64,000 nt of DNA from Fen-1362 sp049516395 (GCA_049516395.1 JBEKTD010000002.1:310001-374000), one strand, 5' to 3'. Counted from the stretch's first letter, positions 1 to 8,424 are shown. A program made the numbers and translations. The notes: a model not told the origin generated them from the sequence alone.

Positions 1-1988
1 TGGATGGCGCGATAGTGGAGGTTGAGAACGCGTATAAAAAACTGCAACTGTGGGAGGCGGGTGGACGCAAAGGCGATTTTCATATTATCCGGCTCAACGC
101 ATTGAAAGAGGTGGGGCCATCAGTATTCTTTTCGCTGCTGGTTATAGCGGTCGCGTTTTTGCCGATATTTACGTTGGTTGACCAGGAAGGCCGACTGTTC
201 AAGCCGCTGGCATACAGCAAAAACCTCGCGATGGCAATCGCGGCGATACTGGCGATAACGCTCGACCCGGCGATACGGATGCTTTTTACGCGGATGGACT
301 ATAAGCATTTCAAACCGGCGTGGCTCTCGAAGTTGTATAACTCAATTACTGTCGGCAAATACTATCCCGAAGAGCAGCACCCGGTGAGCAGGAGATTATT
401 CGCGATATATGAGCCAGCGTGCAATTTCGTTCTTGAGCATCGCAAGCTCACTATCATCAGCGCGATTGTGCTGATGGCAATAACGGTTCCCGTTTATTTT
501 CAGCTTGGGTCGGAGTTTATGCCACCTTTGAATGAGGGGACGATTTTGTATATGCCTACGACGCTGCCTGGCATATCGGTTACGGAGGCGGCGAACTTGT
601 TGCAAATACAGGACAAAATTTTTATGTCGTTTCCTGAGGTTGAGCGGGTGTTCGGCAAGGCGGGTCGAGCCAATACGCCGACAGACCCGGCGCCTTTCTC
701 GATGATGGAGACGACGGTTGTTCTGAAAGATAAACAGTATTGGCGGCCCGGATTAACGTGGGAAAAACTTATTGAGGAACTGAACACGAGGATGCAGATA
801 CCGGGCGTAACCAATGCCTGGACGATGCCGATAAAGGCAAGAATCGATATGCTCTCGACCGGCATACGAACGCCGATAGGGATTAAAATTTATGGCGCGG
901 AGCTAAGTGAGATTGAAAAAATAGGGACTCAGCTTGAGCAAATTGTCAAACCCTTGCCTGGAACGCGAAGCGTATATGCGGAACGGGTGTCGGGCGGGTA
1001 TTTTGTGGATTTCAATTTGAAACGGGAACAGTTGGCTCGATACGGATTGACGATACAGGATGCCGAGGAGATTATCACGAGCGCAATCGGCGGGGAAAAT
1101 GTTACGACGGCAATTGAAGGAACTGAACGATACGGCATAAGCGTGCGATACGCACGCGACTATCGCGATGATTTGGAAAAATTACAACGGGTGCTTGTGC
1201 CTACGGCATCTGGCGCACAAATACCGCTTGGCGAAATTGCGGAGATAAGCGTCTCGCTTGGGCCATCGATGATACGCGACGAGAACGGGATGCTGACGGG
1301 TTATGTTTACGTTGATATCGCGGGCAAAGACATCGGCAGTTACGTAGCAGCGGCGAAAAAAGCGGTGGCTGCGCAATTGCAACTGCCCGCGGGTTACGCC
1401 CTGCAATGGAGCGGGCAATTCGAGAATATGCTTCGGGTTCGCGAACGGCTAAAGGTCGTAATCCCGCTGACGCTTTTAATCATATTCATACTGCTTTACA
1501 TAAACACAAAGAACATAGTCAAGACCGGCATAGTAATGCTCGCAGTGCCTTTTTCGCTAATTGGCGCGGTATGGTTCCTTTATATACTGGGCTATAACAT
1601 TTCGATAGCGGTATGGGTGGGGATGATAGCGCTGATGGGGCTTGACGCGGAGACGGGCGTGTTTATGCTGCTGTTTTTGGATTTGTCGTATAACGATATG
1701 GCGGCACAGGGCAGGATGAAGACCTTCGCGGATTTGAAAGAGGCGATTATTCACGGAGCAGTCAAAAGGATTAGGCCAAAGATGATGACGGTGATGGCGA
1801 TGTTTATGGGCCTTATACCGATTATGTGGTCGATGGGAACAGGCGCGGATATGATGAAACGAATAGCCGCCCCGATGATTGGCGGCATAATTACCAGTTT
1901 CGTACTCGAATTGCTGGTTTACCCGCCTTTATACGCGATGTGGAAACAGCGAGAACTCCGTAAGACAATGCCCACAAGCAATCAATAA
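1..1988 (+). CDS. cusA: CusA/CzcA-family heavy-metal RND efflux pump, C-terminal part (5' truncated)
   Basis: Inner-membrane RND pump subunit that exports metal ions (Cu/Ag or Co/Zn/Cd type) through a tripartite complex. The reading frame is open from the left edge, where it encodes DGAIVEVENAYKKL, matching the conserved 'DASIVVIENAHKRL'-type stretch after TM4 of the family, so the gene begins outside the window and the GTG at 15 is not the true start. About 660 residues remain of the usual 1,030-1,050. They hold the second half of the first TM bundle, the periplasmic porter region (LGSEFMPPLNEGTILYMP is typical) and the C-terminal TM bundle ending in PPLYAMWK. No partner CusB/CusC gene lies downstream, so the other subunits are probably upstream. 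Metal specificity cannot be assigned from this part. Confidence 0.95.
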   Translation, partial: DGAIVEVENAYKKLQLWEAGGRKGDFHIIRLNALKEVGPSVFFSLLVIAVAFLPIFTLVDQEGRLFKPLAYSKNLAMAIAAILAITLDPAIRMLFTRMDYKHFKPAWLSKLYNSITVGKYYPEEQHPVSRRLFAIYEPACNFVLEHRKLTIISAIVLMAITVPVYFQLGSEFMPPLNEGTILYMPTTLPGISVTEAANLLQIQDKIFMSFPEVERVFGKAGRANTPTDPAPFSMMETTVVLKDKQYWRPGLTWEKLIEELNTRMQIPGVTNAWTMPIKARIDMLSTGIRTPIGIKIYGAELSEIEKIGTQLEQIVKPLPGTRSVYAERVSGGYFVDFNLKREQLARYGLTIQDAEEIITSAIGGENVTTAIEGTERYGISVRYARDYRDDLEKLQRVLVPTASGAQIPLGEIAEISVSLGPSMIRDENGMLTGYVYVDIAGKDIGSYVAAAKKAVAAQLQLPAGYALQWSGQFENMLRVRERLKVVIPLTLLIIFILLYINTKNIVKTGIVMLAVPFSLIGAVWFLYILGYNISIAVWVGMIALMGLDAETGVFMLLFLDLSYNDMAAQGRMKTFADLKEAIIHGAVKRIRPKMMTVMAMFMGLIPIMWSMGTGADMMKRIAAPMIGGIITSFVLELLVYPPLYAMWKQRELRKTMPTSNQ

Positions 1989-2098
1989 CAAAACCTGGCT
2001 TCACAAATATCCGCTCCCGCAAACACTCCCTCGGCTTCGCAGAAACCATCACCTTCCAAAAACCGTAATTGCCATCCTGGAAGTTGTGGAATTCAACA

Positions 2099-2128
2099 TT
2101 GTATTGATACTGAATTTCGCGGTATAAT
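2099..2128 (+). promoter_or_regulatory. Putative sigma-70-type promoter for the 2158/2391 gene pair
   Basis: A perfect TATAAT -10 box at 2123-2128 is preceded by TTGTAT at 2099-2104 with an 18-nt spacer. An alternative TTGATA at 2104-2109 fits consensus better but sits too close. The box lies 29 nt before the start at 2158, leaving room for the AGGAG at about 2147. Nothing else is visible in the 169-nt gap after the efflux pump. Confidence 0.4.
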
Positions 2129-2157
2129 TAAGCGCTACATTTTCCCAGGAGAGCTAT

Positions 2158-2394
2158 ATGAAATATGTGGTCGCTGTGGTAGGCGGTTTAATAATCTTTA
2201 TAGGTGCAGGACTTGTTTCGGGACTTGTTTTAATAATGATTTGCCCCATATCTTGGCGGGAAACCTATATAAACCTCGGATTGCTTTCCGCCAACATTCC
2301 ATCGCTGATAGCATTTGCTATTGCCTCTCTTGCCGCGACCCATTCTTTCAGAGCTTCTCTTCGCGCAAAGACCGGGGAAAATAAGTCGGCGTGA
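2158..2394 (+). CDS. Small membrane protein, unknown function (78 aa)
   Basis: I do not recognise this protein. Residues 1-30 form one hydrophobic helix and residues 38-62 a second, with a short basic C-terminal tail (RASLRAKTGENKSA), so it should be a two-helix inner-membrane protein. The start is an ATG preceded by a good AGGAG. Its stop codon overlaps the GTG start of the next gene (GTGA), so the two are probably translationally coupled and may act together. No other domain or motif is visible. Confidence 0.6.
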   Translation: MKYVVAVVGGLIIFIGAGLVSGLVLIMICPISWRETYINLGLLSANIPSLIAFAIASLAATHSFRASLRAKTGENKSA

Positions 2395-3296
2395 GCAATA
2401 TGAACATGACTGATAATACAAAACGGATTGTGCTTGTTGTGCTTGCAGTGATTATACTGTCAAGCATCATATTGCCCCTTGTGGCGGCAAAATTTGAAGA
2501 ACAAAAGACAGAATTGAGTGCTGGTACAATAAAAGCTTTGTGGGGGACTATAAGAATTACGCGCCTCCTTACAACAATTACGGTAATTTTATGGCTAGCA
2601 TCGGTTTTATACAGCGATTGGATACGCAATAGAATCGATTCTATCCAACATGTCGCTCGTATGAAAATCATTGCTTCAGTTATCTGGTGGAGTACCATAA
2701 TAATTTTATTCTTATTAGCAATGAAATTTTTATTAGTTTTATATTGCGGTTCACACAACATCATCTTTGCTTCAATTAGGTACGCGCTTATAAGTTTACT
2801 CTTCGTATGTTATTTGCCATACACCTGGGATACGTTTCGGTATTTCCGCACACAACCAGCCTGCAATATAATCGCGGCAAGTTTTTTTGAGCGGTATGAA
2901 AAATATATCAAAGCCAACGATTTCGACAAAGCGTATTCCGCGTTGCTCAAGGCATGCGAAATGAATCCGGACAGAATTGTGCTTTGGGGCAAATTGGCTT
3001 TTTTCTGCGAGCGAACCCGCAAAAACTCGGCAGAAGCAGATAAATATATGGCCAAGGCAGGAGAATTGATAACAACAACTAAGGCAAACAATATTGGCGA
3101 TAAGGCCTGCTATCTCGATTACCTCGGCTTGATAAATTATGTAAGAGGAGAACACAACAAAGGTTTAACATACATTAAGCAAGCCATTGATATCGAGCCA
3201 AAACCGTATCGGATTAAAGGGTACGAGGGACTGCTTTTGAAATCGAAAAGTGCTCAATCAGGTACCAATCCGCCAGACCCCAAAACCGTTACATAA
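2391..3296 (+). CDS. Membrane protein with C-terminal TPR-like repeats, unknown function
   Basis: About 300 residues. Four hydrophobic segments lie in roughly the first 150 residues (near 15-35, 55-75, 98-120 and 128-150). A soluble C-terminal half follows with helical repeats of TPR character: KANDFDKAYSALLKACEMNP, then a unit containing GKLAFFCERT, then YLDYLGLINYVRGEHNKGLTYIKQAIDIEP. The GTG at 2391 overlaps the preceding stop; an ATG at 2400 is the alternative start. The gene ends directly against the convergent thiH stop. The layout suggests a membrane-anchored scaffold, but no partner can be named. Confidence 0.6.
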   Translation: MSNMNMTDNTKRIVLVVLAVIILSSIILPLVAAKFEEQKTELSAGTIKALWGTIRITRLLTTITVILWLASVLYSDWIRNRIDSIQHVARMKIIASVIWWSTIIILFLLAMKFLLVLYCGSHNIIFASIRYALISLLFVCYLPYTWDTFRYFRTQPACNIIAASFFERYEKYIKANDFDKAYSALLKACEMNPDRIVLWGKLAFFCERTRKNSAEADKYMAKAGELITTTKANNIGDKACYLDYLGLINYVRGEHNKGLTYIKQAIDIEPKPYRIKGYEGLLLKSKSAQSGTNPPDPKTVT

Positions 3297-4457
3297 TCAG
3301 GTTTCCGTGAAGGCAGAGTCCCAGTCCTTCCAGACGGGTTCGAGGCCGGCTTGTTTCAGCATAGCGGCGATTTGGGCGGGAGAGCGAGAATCATCGATAT
3401 CGAATTGGCCAACGGAATCGGCGTGAGTGGAGTAGCCGCCGGGGTTGGTTTTGCTGCCTGCGCTCATTCGCGTAATGCCGAGTTTTACAAGCTGGTCGCG
3501 AAGGTGAGCCGGCTCGCGCGTTGAAATGGTCATTCCCGCATCGGCGAAACACAGGCGAAGGGCGAGGAGCATCTGGACGAGATTTTTATCCGAAAGAAGA
3601 TTAAATCGTGCGCGGTCAACATCCTTGGCCGGACGCAACCGCGGGAAGGAAAACGATACGCGCGATTTCCAGTAGCGTTTCATCAGGTAATGGGCATGCT
3701 CGGCAAGAGCAAGCGTTTCGAGCCGCCAATCATCAAGGCCAAGCAACGCGCCGATTCCTATTTCCCGCATACCGCCCTGCCCCATACTATCCGCTGCGTT
3801 CAATCGATAATCGTAGTCGGCCTTTGGGCCTGCGGGATGATATTTGCGAAAAGTTTGGCGGTTGTAGGTTTCCTGATACAGCGTTACGCCTTCGATGCCT
3901 GCCGCGAAAAGCTTGGCGTATTCGTCGGCGGACATCTGGTAGATTTCAACGGACAGCGAGCTGAATTTGGGCCGTAACTTCGACGCAAGTTCAGTCATAT
4001 AATCGACACCGATAAATTTTTTGTCTTCACTACTTACAAGCAGCAAATCCCTGAAACCCTCTTTGGCGATTATTTCCGCATCGGCAAGGGCCTGTTCGAC
4101 GGTGAGGCGGATTCGGGGAAATTGATGATTCGTGCTGAAGCCACAGTAAAGGCAGCCATTGACGCAGAAGTTTGATAAGTACAGCGGCGCATATAATCGG
4201 ACGGTTTTGCCGAATCGCTGAAGAGTGAGCCGATGGGCGATTTGCGCCATTTGCTCGATGAAATTTTCGGCGGCGGGCGAGATGAGTATCAATAACCGGT
4301 CGAGGACGTAATATCCCGGCTTGCGCGATAGCGCCCATTTGACTTCGTCTTCGGTAATCTCGCCGAGACGCTTGGTCCAGATATCTTTGCCGGAGCCGTC
4401 GAGTCCCCTGTCGGCGAGAATGGTTTTGATATCGAGATGTCGTGCTGTTGTGGTCAT
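3297..4457 (-). CDS. thiH: 2-iminoacetate synthase ThiH (radical SAM tyrosine lyase)
   Basis: Cleaves tyrosine to dehydroglycine (2-iminoacetate) and p-cresol for thiazole assembly by ThiG-ThiS. The radical SAM cluster motif CxxxCxxC is at C98, C102 and C105 (FCVNGCLYCGF). The following SAM-domain segments (DLLLVSSEDKKF, YQETYNRQTFRKYHP) and the tail 'TRMSAGSKTNPGGYS' are characteristic of ThiH. Length 386 aa is normal. It is the last gene of thiS-thiG-thiH, 2 bp after thiG, and is controlled by the TPP riboswitch upstream. Using ThiH rather than the O2-dependent glycine oxidase ThiO fits an anaerobic or micro-oxic lifestyle; that is inference from family knowledge. Confidence 0.95.
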   Translation of the reverse strand: MTTTARHLDIKTILADRGLDGSGKDIWTKRLGEITEDEVKWALSRKPGYYVLDRLLILISPAAENFIEQMAQIAHRLTLQRFGKTVRLYAPLYLSNFCVNGCLYCGFSTNHQFPRIRLTVEQALADAEIIAKEGFRDLLLVSSEDKKFIGVDYMTELASKLRPKFSSLSVEIYQMSADEYAKLFAAGIEGVTLYQETYNRQTFRKYHPAGPKADYDYRLNAADSMGQGGMREIGIGALLGLDDWRLETLALAEHAHYLMKRYWKSRVSFSFPRLRPAKDVDRARFNLLSDKNLVQMLLALRLCFADAGMTISTREPAHLRDQLVKLGITRMSAGSKTNPGGYSTHADSVGQFDIDDSRSPAQIAAMLKQAGLEPVWKDWDSAFTET

Positions 4458-4459
4458 AG

Positions 4460-5242
4460 TTATTCATTTCGCAAAAAGCCGGTGAGGGGGCTTGAGGCGT
4501 TCGCTTTTTTTGATTCGGCTGCTGCGCCTGAAAGATACGCGATTCGGCCCGCCAGAACAGCGAGCTTGAATGCCTCGGCCATTTTGGCCGGCTCAATAGC
4601 TGTCGCGATTGCGGTATTGACTAACACAGCGTCTGCGCCCATTTCCATTGCCTCGGCTGCGTGCGAGGGCAAACCCAGGCCGGCATCTACAATGACGGGG
4701 ACATTTGCCTGCTCGATTATGATTTCAATCGCCGAGCGTGTTTTTAATCCCTGGTTCGAGCCGATGGGACTGGCCAAAGGCATTACGGTGGCGGTTCCTA
4801 CATCCTGAAGTTTTTTGCTCAATATGGGGTCTGCGTTGATATACGGCAAAACGATGAAACCCTCTTTCACAAGAATCTCGGCTGCCTTTAATGTTTCAAT
4901 CGGGTCGGGCAGTAAATAATATGGGTCAGGCGTTACTTCGAGTTTTACCCAGTTGATACCGGTTGCCGCCCGCGCGAGGCGCGACAAACGAATCGCTTCA
5001 TCAGCATTGCGCGCTCCAGATGTGTTGGGCAGGAGCAGATATTTTTCGCGGTCGATTGCGGAGAGCATATCGTCGTCTTTGTTTGTGATATCGACCCTGC
5101 GTAAAGCTATGGTAACGATTTCAGCGCCGGCGGCCTCTATCGCCTGTGCCATCGCCTTGCTGGAGGAGAATTTTCCCGTGCCGATGAGCAACCTGGAATT
5201 GAATTTTTTACCTGCGATAACCAATCCTTTGTCTTCTGTCAT
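4460..5242 (-). CDS. thiG: Thiazole synthase ThiG
   Basis: A TIM-barrel enzyme that condenses deoxyxylulose-5-phosphate, dehydroglycine and ThiS-thiocarboxylate into the thiamin thiazole phosphate. The Schiff-base lysine sits in NWVKLEVTPD (K100). The phosphate-binding segments VIVDAGLGLPSHAAEAMEMG and ADAVLVNTAIA are present. Length 260 aa is standard. It lies between thiS and thiH in the same transcript. A purine-rich AGAGGG upstream serves as the ribosome-binding site; this leader contains a repeated CAGAAGACAG unit of no obvious meaning. Confidence 0.96.
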   Translation of the reverse strand: MTEDKGLVIAGKKFNSRLLIGTGKFSSSKAMAQAIEAAGAEIVTIALRRVDITNKDDDMLSAIDREKYLLLPNTSGARNADEAIRLSRLARAATGINWVKLEVTPDPYYLLPDPIETLKAAEILVKEGFIVLPYINADPILSKKLQDVGTATVMPLASPIGSNQGLKTRSAIEIIIEQANVPVIVDAGLGLPSHAAEAMEMGADAVLVNTAIATAIEPAKMAEAFKLAVLAGRIAYLSGAAAESKKANASSPLTGFLRNE

Positions 5243-5262
5243 CTGTCTTCTGCCCTCTGTTT

Positions 5263-5475
5263 TCAGCCCCCCGGGACGAACCTGACGAGTTCGATATTCT
5301 GGCCTGCGTGCAGCGGCGTAGTCGAGAAGTTTTTGCGTTCGATGATTTGCCCTTCAAGCTCGGCGACGACGGTTGTGGAATCGACGCCAAGCTGCCGCAA
5401 TAAGTCCGCTATCGTTGCGGGCATTTTGTTGTCAGGAAATATCTGCTCTTTGCCGTTTACTTTTAATAAGCCCAT
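5263..5475 (-). CDS. thiS: Sulfur carrier protein ThiS
   Basis: A ubiquitin-like small protein (70 aa) that carries sulfur as a C-terminal thiocarboxylate for thiazole formation. It ends in the required Gly-Gly (FVPGG) and shows the beta-grasp pattern VNGKEQIF...TIADLLRQLG...AGQNIELVR. It is the first gene of the thi operon. Its GAGG ribosome-binding site lies in the 3' arm of a small hairpin (5483-5497), so translation as well as transcription may be controlled. No adenylating enzyme (ThiF) is in the window. Confidence 0.93.
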   Translation of the reverse strand: MGLLKVNGKEQIFPDNKMPATIADLLRQLGVDSTTVVAELEGQIIERKNFSTTPLHAGQNIELVRFVPGG

Positions 5476-5482
5476 ACATAAC

Positions 5483-5497
5483 CCTCGTAAACCGAGG
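5483..5497 (-). promoter_or_regulatory. Small hairpin covering the thiS ribosome-binding site
   Basis: On the minus strand CCTCG-GTTTA-CGAGG forms a 5-bp stem whose 3' arm contains the GAGG Shine-Dalgarno sequence, 7-8 nt before the thiS ATG. It follows the intrinsic terminator, so it would affect only read-through transcripts. The stem is short, so its effect is a guess. Confidence 0.35.
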
Positions 5498-5510
5498 CCA
5501 TAAACAAAAA

Positions 5511-5532
5511 AACGCTCCCCGAAAGGAGCGTT
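5511..5532 (-). terminator. Rho-independent terminator of the TPP riboswitch
   Basis: On the minus strand AACGCTCC pairs with GGAGCGTT (8 bp) around a 6-nt loop and is followed by a run of T. It lies between the riboswitch aptamer and thiS, the usual position for premature termination when thiamin pyrophosphate is bound. Confidence 0.8.
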
Positions 5533-5549
5533 TCAAAACCATATTGATT

Positions 5550-5650
5550 CGCCTCCCTTCGCAGGTCTTAACCTGAGCAGGTTCATAGGGTCACCCCGAC
5601 AATTCGGGATTTCTCAGCCACAGGCCAAATTTCGCCCCGGCTCCCCTGGC
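5550..5650 (-). ncRNA. TPP (THI-box) riboswitch
   Basis: Read on the minus strand, the conserved THI elements occur in order: GGGGAGCCGGGGCG, then GGCTGAGAAATCCC, then GACCCTATGAACCTGCTCAG, then GACCTGCGAAGGGAGG. These match the family consensus (CUGAGA, ACCCUUUGAACCUGAUCUGG, AGCGUAGGGA). It precedes thiSGH and is followed by a terminator, so thiamin pyrophosphate should switch the operon off by attenuation. Confidence 0.95.
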
Positions 5651-5838
5651 TAATATATTTAACAAAATGAGCATATCACAAATCTGCCGCGAGGTCAAAT
5701 GTTTGTGGATTGCGTACGCAGGGGTTTTACTGGGAGAGGCGTTTTTTCCGGACCAAATGAGCGTAGCTCTTTCCGGCCAAGTCAAGGGCTTTGCTGAACG
5801 AAATTCCAATGGTATATTTTACCTATAGGTGTAATAAA

Positions 5839-6990
5839 ATGATAGCTACCTGTCCCCATTGTCAAAGCGGATTTTACATTGCTTCTGAACTGGCCGGGGC
5901 GGTCGTAACCTGCTCGAAATGCAAAAAGCAGGTTAGGGCCCCGGACAGAAGAGGTCATGCTCCCGGTTCGCTCTCTGAGGCCAATGACGGGATACCTGTG
6001 GCAATGCTGGCGGAGACCAGGGCGGAAACGGAAGAACACCTCAAAAACGAAACTGAGGTAAGATTTGAGTTAGAGAAAAAAATCAAAGATTCGCTGGATG
6101 CAAAGGCAAAGGCGGAGTTTCAGGCAAAACTCGACGCCCAGGCAAGACAGGAGGCGGAAGAACGGCTTAAACAGGAAGTCAGCGCACGAGCAGCGATTGA
6201 AGCGAAGCTGCTGACGGAGACCGACGTCAGAAGAAAGGCCGAGGAATCGGCAATGGCGGAAAAGCAGGCGAGAGAGAATTTCGAAGAAAAATTAAAAACC
6301 GAAACCGAAGCGAGATTAAAGGCGGACGTGCAGGTTGAAGCGACAAGCCGTGAGCTTGCGGAGGTCAAGGCGAAACTTACCGAAGCAGAGAACGCACGAA
6401 AGGAAGCGGAAGCACGTGTCGTCAAAGAGGCCGAGACCAAGGGCCAGTTAGAACTGCGGCTGCAGGCAGAAACAGAATCAAAGACAAAAGCGGAAAGCCA
6501 GGCCAAGACCGAGGCGTTTGCGAAAAAGAAATATCAGTTGCAGGCGGAATCCGGGGCGGAGGCGATAATAAAGCTGGAGCAGGAGCTTGAGGCGGCCAAG
6601 ACAAGAATCCGTGACGCGAAGGTTGCGATAAGAGTGCGAAGGCCGATTAATATCACCAAGGGGCTTGTGCGGCTGACATTTATTCTGTCGCTTGTCGCGG
6701 CCGGCATCGGCGGATACATCGCCTACATCAACGGCTACATAATCAACAGTCACTACGACAGACCTATGTATTTACCGATGTTCAGCAAAGCCGTTTATTT
6801 GCCAATCAATTTAATCGCTATCAGCGTCGGCAGCTATATCGCGGTGTGGGTCGCATTCCTGATATTGCTTTTTGTAATCAAGGGATTCTGCCGGTCAAAC
6901 TCGGCAAAGATAAAAATGATTACCCGGAAAGAGCCAATGGCAGAAGAAACCTATGTCGTCGGCGAGGACAGGGTGTGGAGGTCATCCTAA
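5839..6990 (+). CDS. Zinc-ribbon / long coiled-coil membrane protein, unknown function
   Basis: I do not recognise a named family. Residues 1-35 form an MJ0042-like zinc ribbon (CPHCQSGF ... CSKCKKQ). Residues about 60-270 are an unbroken Ala/Glu/Lys-rich heptad coiled coil with repeated ETEARLKAE-like units. Two TM helices follow (about 283-305 and 336-358), with a short cytoplasmic tail. The ATG at 5839 is chosen because the ribbon begins there and TAGGTG lies just upstream; an in-frame TTG at 5791 is possible. It stands alone between the thi operon and a SAP-domain gene. The architecture suggests a membrane-tethered structural or sensing protein. Confidence 0.65.
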   Translation: MIATCPHCQSGFYIASELAGAVVTCSKCKKQVRAPDRRGHAPGSLSEANDGIPVAMLAETRAETEEHLKNETEVRFELEKKIKDSLDAKAKAEFQAKLDAQARQEAEERLKQEVSARAAIEAKLLTETDVRRKAEESAMAEKQARENFEEKLKTETEARLKADVQVEATSRELAEVKAKLTEAENARKEAEARVVKEAETKGQLELRLQAETESKTKAESQAKTEAFAKKKYQLQAESGAEAIIKLEQELEAAKTRIRDAKVAIRVRRPINITKGLVRLTFILSLVAAGIGGYIAYINGYIINSHYDRPMYLPMFSKAVYLPINLIAISVGSYIAVWVAFLILLFVIKGFCRSNSAKIKMITRKEPMAEETYVVGEDRVWRSS

Positions 6991-7205
6991 ATCTCGCCTA
7001 ACGTCCGAAAAATTCCCCGCGTACCGGCACGTTTTGGCGGTTTTTCAGCCAATCTGTGATTTGTTGCAAAGTCGGTAATGTGAGCGGGCAAAAACTGCCG
7101 AAATAATAGCGTATGTGAACGTGACTTACGCAAAATGGGACCGGACAGGGACCTCGTAAGTATAAAATAAATTAAAACAACCACACAATTAAGTAGGAGA
7201 AACAC

Positions 7206-7424
7206 ATGACCCCGGTAAAAGTCGCTGAAAGAGCAATGACAATGGGCGAGATAAAGGACAAGGCCAAAAATCTTGGCATTACGCCCGGCGTTATGAAGAA
7301 AACGGAACTTATTCGCGCCATTCAGGGCGCGGAAGGCAACACCGCCTGCTATGGCACCACAAACGGGACCTGCCAGTGGACGGAATGCTGCTTCAGGGCC
7401 GACTGCCTGAAGATTAGAAACTAA
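7206..7424 (+). CDS. SAP / Rho N-terminal-like small protein with Cys-rich tail
   Basis: A 72-residue protein. Residues 10-42 (MTMGEIKDKAKNLGI...KKTELIRAIQ) match the helix-extension-helix of SAP/Rho-N domains that bind nucleic acid. The remaining residues carry five cysteines (C..C....CC...C), suggesting metal binding or disulfides. A clear AGGAG precedes the ATG and a strong terminator follows, so it is a monocistronic transcript. Similar short SAP proteins are known in deltaproteobacteria. The DNA- or RNA-binding role is inferred from the fold. Confidence 0.7.
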   Translation: MTPVKVAERAMTMGEIKDKAKNLGITPGVMKKTELIRAIQGAEGNTACYGTTNGTCQWTECCFRADCLKIRN

Positions 7425-7480
7425 GAATTACGACACACAACCTGGCAATCGAGCATTGCTCGATGATGAACACATCAAAA

Positions 7481-7506
7481 CGGGGCGCGCTGCGCCCCGC
7501 TTTCAT
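7481..7506 (+). terminator. Rho-independent terminator after the SAP-domain gene
   Basis: CGGGGCGC-GCT-GCGCCCCG forms an 8-bp GC stem with a 3-nt loop, followed by CTTTCATTTT. It lies 57 nt after the stop codon of the 72-aa gene. Confidence 0.8.
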
Positions 7507-7548
7507 TTTACAATCCGTGTCCCCGAATCCGCCTCCTTGTTACCCGCA

Positions 7549-7564
7549 GTGAGCCTGTCGAACC
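7549..7564 (-). repeat. Copy of a short dispersed intergenic motif
   Basis: On the minus strand this reads GGTTCGACAGGCTCAC. A related GGTTCGACTTTGCTCAC occurs on the plus strand at 22992-23008 in another intergenic gap. Short motifs of this kind recur between genes in many bacteria, so it may be a dispersed repeat rather than a gene part. Confidence 0.35.
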
Positions 7565-7788
7565 GCTTCTCGGCCTTGGTGCGGCGATATGGTTCGAATC
7601 CGCTCATCACAGGTTGAGAGAAAAAGCGAGAAATTGAGCCGGAACACATAAAAAACACACCCTATTCTCTTTCTACCCTCATTTTTGGGCCAAAAACGAG
7701 TTTATTCACAGCAGGCAGCTCGTGGGGCTGCTTATATGACGATTCAGCCCCTGCACAGAAAAATTTTTAAAATTTCTTAAAAAAGCAC

Positions 7789-7831
7789 TTGACAGATTAG
7801 TTTGTGTGTATATAGTTAATATATAAACTAT
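7789..7831 (+). promoter_or_regulatory. marR promoter with overlapping palindromic operator
   Basis: TTGACA (7789-7794), a 16-nt spacer and TATAGT (7811-7816) make a near-consensus promoter. The perfect palindrome ATAGTT-N8-AACTAT (7812-7831) covers the -10 box and start site, the usual place for autorepression by a MarR dimer. Eighteen of its 20 bases recur at 8371-8390. Confidence 0.75.
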
Positions 7832-7854
7832 TGTTTGCCGATAAGGAAATTGAT

Positions 7855-8328
7855 ATGGCTTTGAAAGAAGAACTCGGGTTAAAAACGGATTTCGCCTCGC
7901 AGGCACATGAGGCGCTTTTGAGCATTTACTACACCGCTTCGATAATGAAAAAGCGGGCGGATGATTTTTTCGGTAAATTCGGGCTGACGGATGTGCAATT
8001 TAACCTACTGAACCTGCTTTACTATGAGAGCGGCAAGGAAGGCGGTCTGAGCCAGGCGCAAATCAGCGATATGATGTTAGTCAACCGCGCCAATATTACC
8101 TCGCTTGTGGACCGTATGGAAAAGGCGGAGCTTGTAACCCGCACCGCTCACGCAAAAGACCGCCGATATAATATCATCAAGCTGACCGGCAAGGGAAAAA
8201 ACCTCTATACAAAGGTTGAGCCGCATTACCTCGAACAGGTAAAAAAAGTTATGTCTCCGCTGGATGCCGCAGACACGCGAAAGCTGACGACAACACTGGA
8301 AAAGGTGCGGAGAACTATCGGGGTTTAA
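7855..8328 (+). CDS. MarR-family transcriptional regulator
   Basis: A winged-helix regulator of 157 aa, a normal MarR length. The HTH and wing are visible: LSQAQISDMMLVNRANITSLVDRMEKAELVTR followed by DRRYNIIKLTGKG. The ATG at 7855 is chosen because AAGGA lies 8-9 nt upstream; the TTG at 7831 lies inside the operator and would add residues unlike the family. It probably represses itself through the palindrome over its promoter and also the next gene through the second palindrome. MarR proteins usually respond to small phenolic ligands or oxidants; the ligand cannot be read from the sequence. Confidence 0.92.
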   Translation: MALKEELGLKTDFASQAHEALLSIYYTASIMKKRADDFFGKFGLTDVQFNLLNLLYYESGKEGGLSQAQISDMMLVNRANITSLVDRMEKAELVTRTAHAKDRRYNIIKLTGKGKNLYTKVEPHYLEQVKKVMSPLDAADTRKLTTTLEKVRRTIGV

Positions 8329-8370
8329 AAGTTTAAGCATAAAGGGCTGTTGCCCGATTGTTTCGGGACA

Positions 8371-8390
8371 ATAGTTAATATATCAACTGT
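8371..8390. promoter_or_regulatory. Second copy of the MarR palindrome
   Basis: ATAGTT-N8-AACTGT matches the marR operator (7812-7831) at 18 of 20 bases, including the identical 13-bp ATAGTTAATATAT core. It lies 34 nt before the ATG of the downstream membrane gene, a position suited to repression. Confidence 0.6.
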
Positions 8391-8424
8391 GTATATGGCA
8401 ATTAACTTGGGAAGGAAAACGAAA

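Larger units (their letters stand above)
7425..7788. other. Gene-free stretch between the SAP gene and marR
   Basis: No convincing ORF. It holds the terminator at 7481-7506 and a sequence at 7549-7564 related to another intergenic stretch (22992-23009). An isolated GGTTCGAATCC at about 7591 resembles a tRNA T-loop but has no flanking cloverleaf. The AT-rich end from about 7760 leads into the marR promoter. Confidence 0.6.

Noticed and set aside
7580..7620. tRNA-like T-loop GGTTCGAATCC
   Set aside because: The flanking bases pair at only three of five T-stem positions and no acceptor, D or anticodon arm is found.
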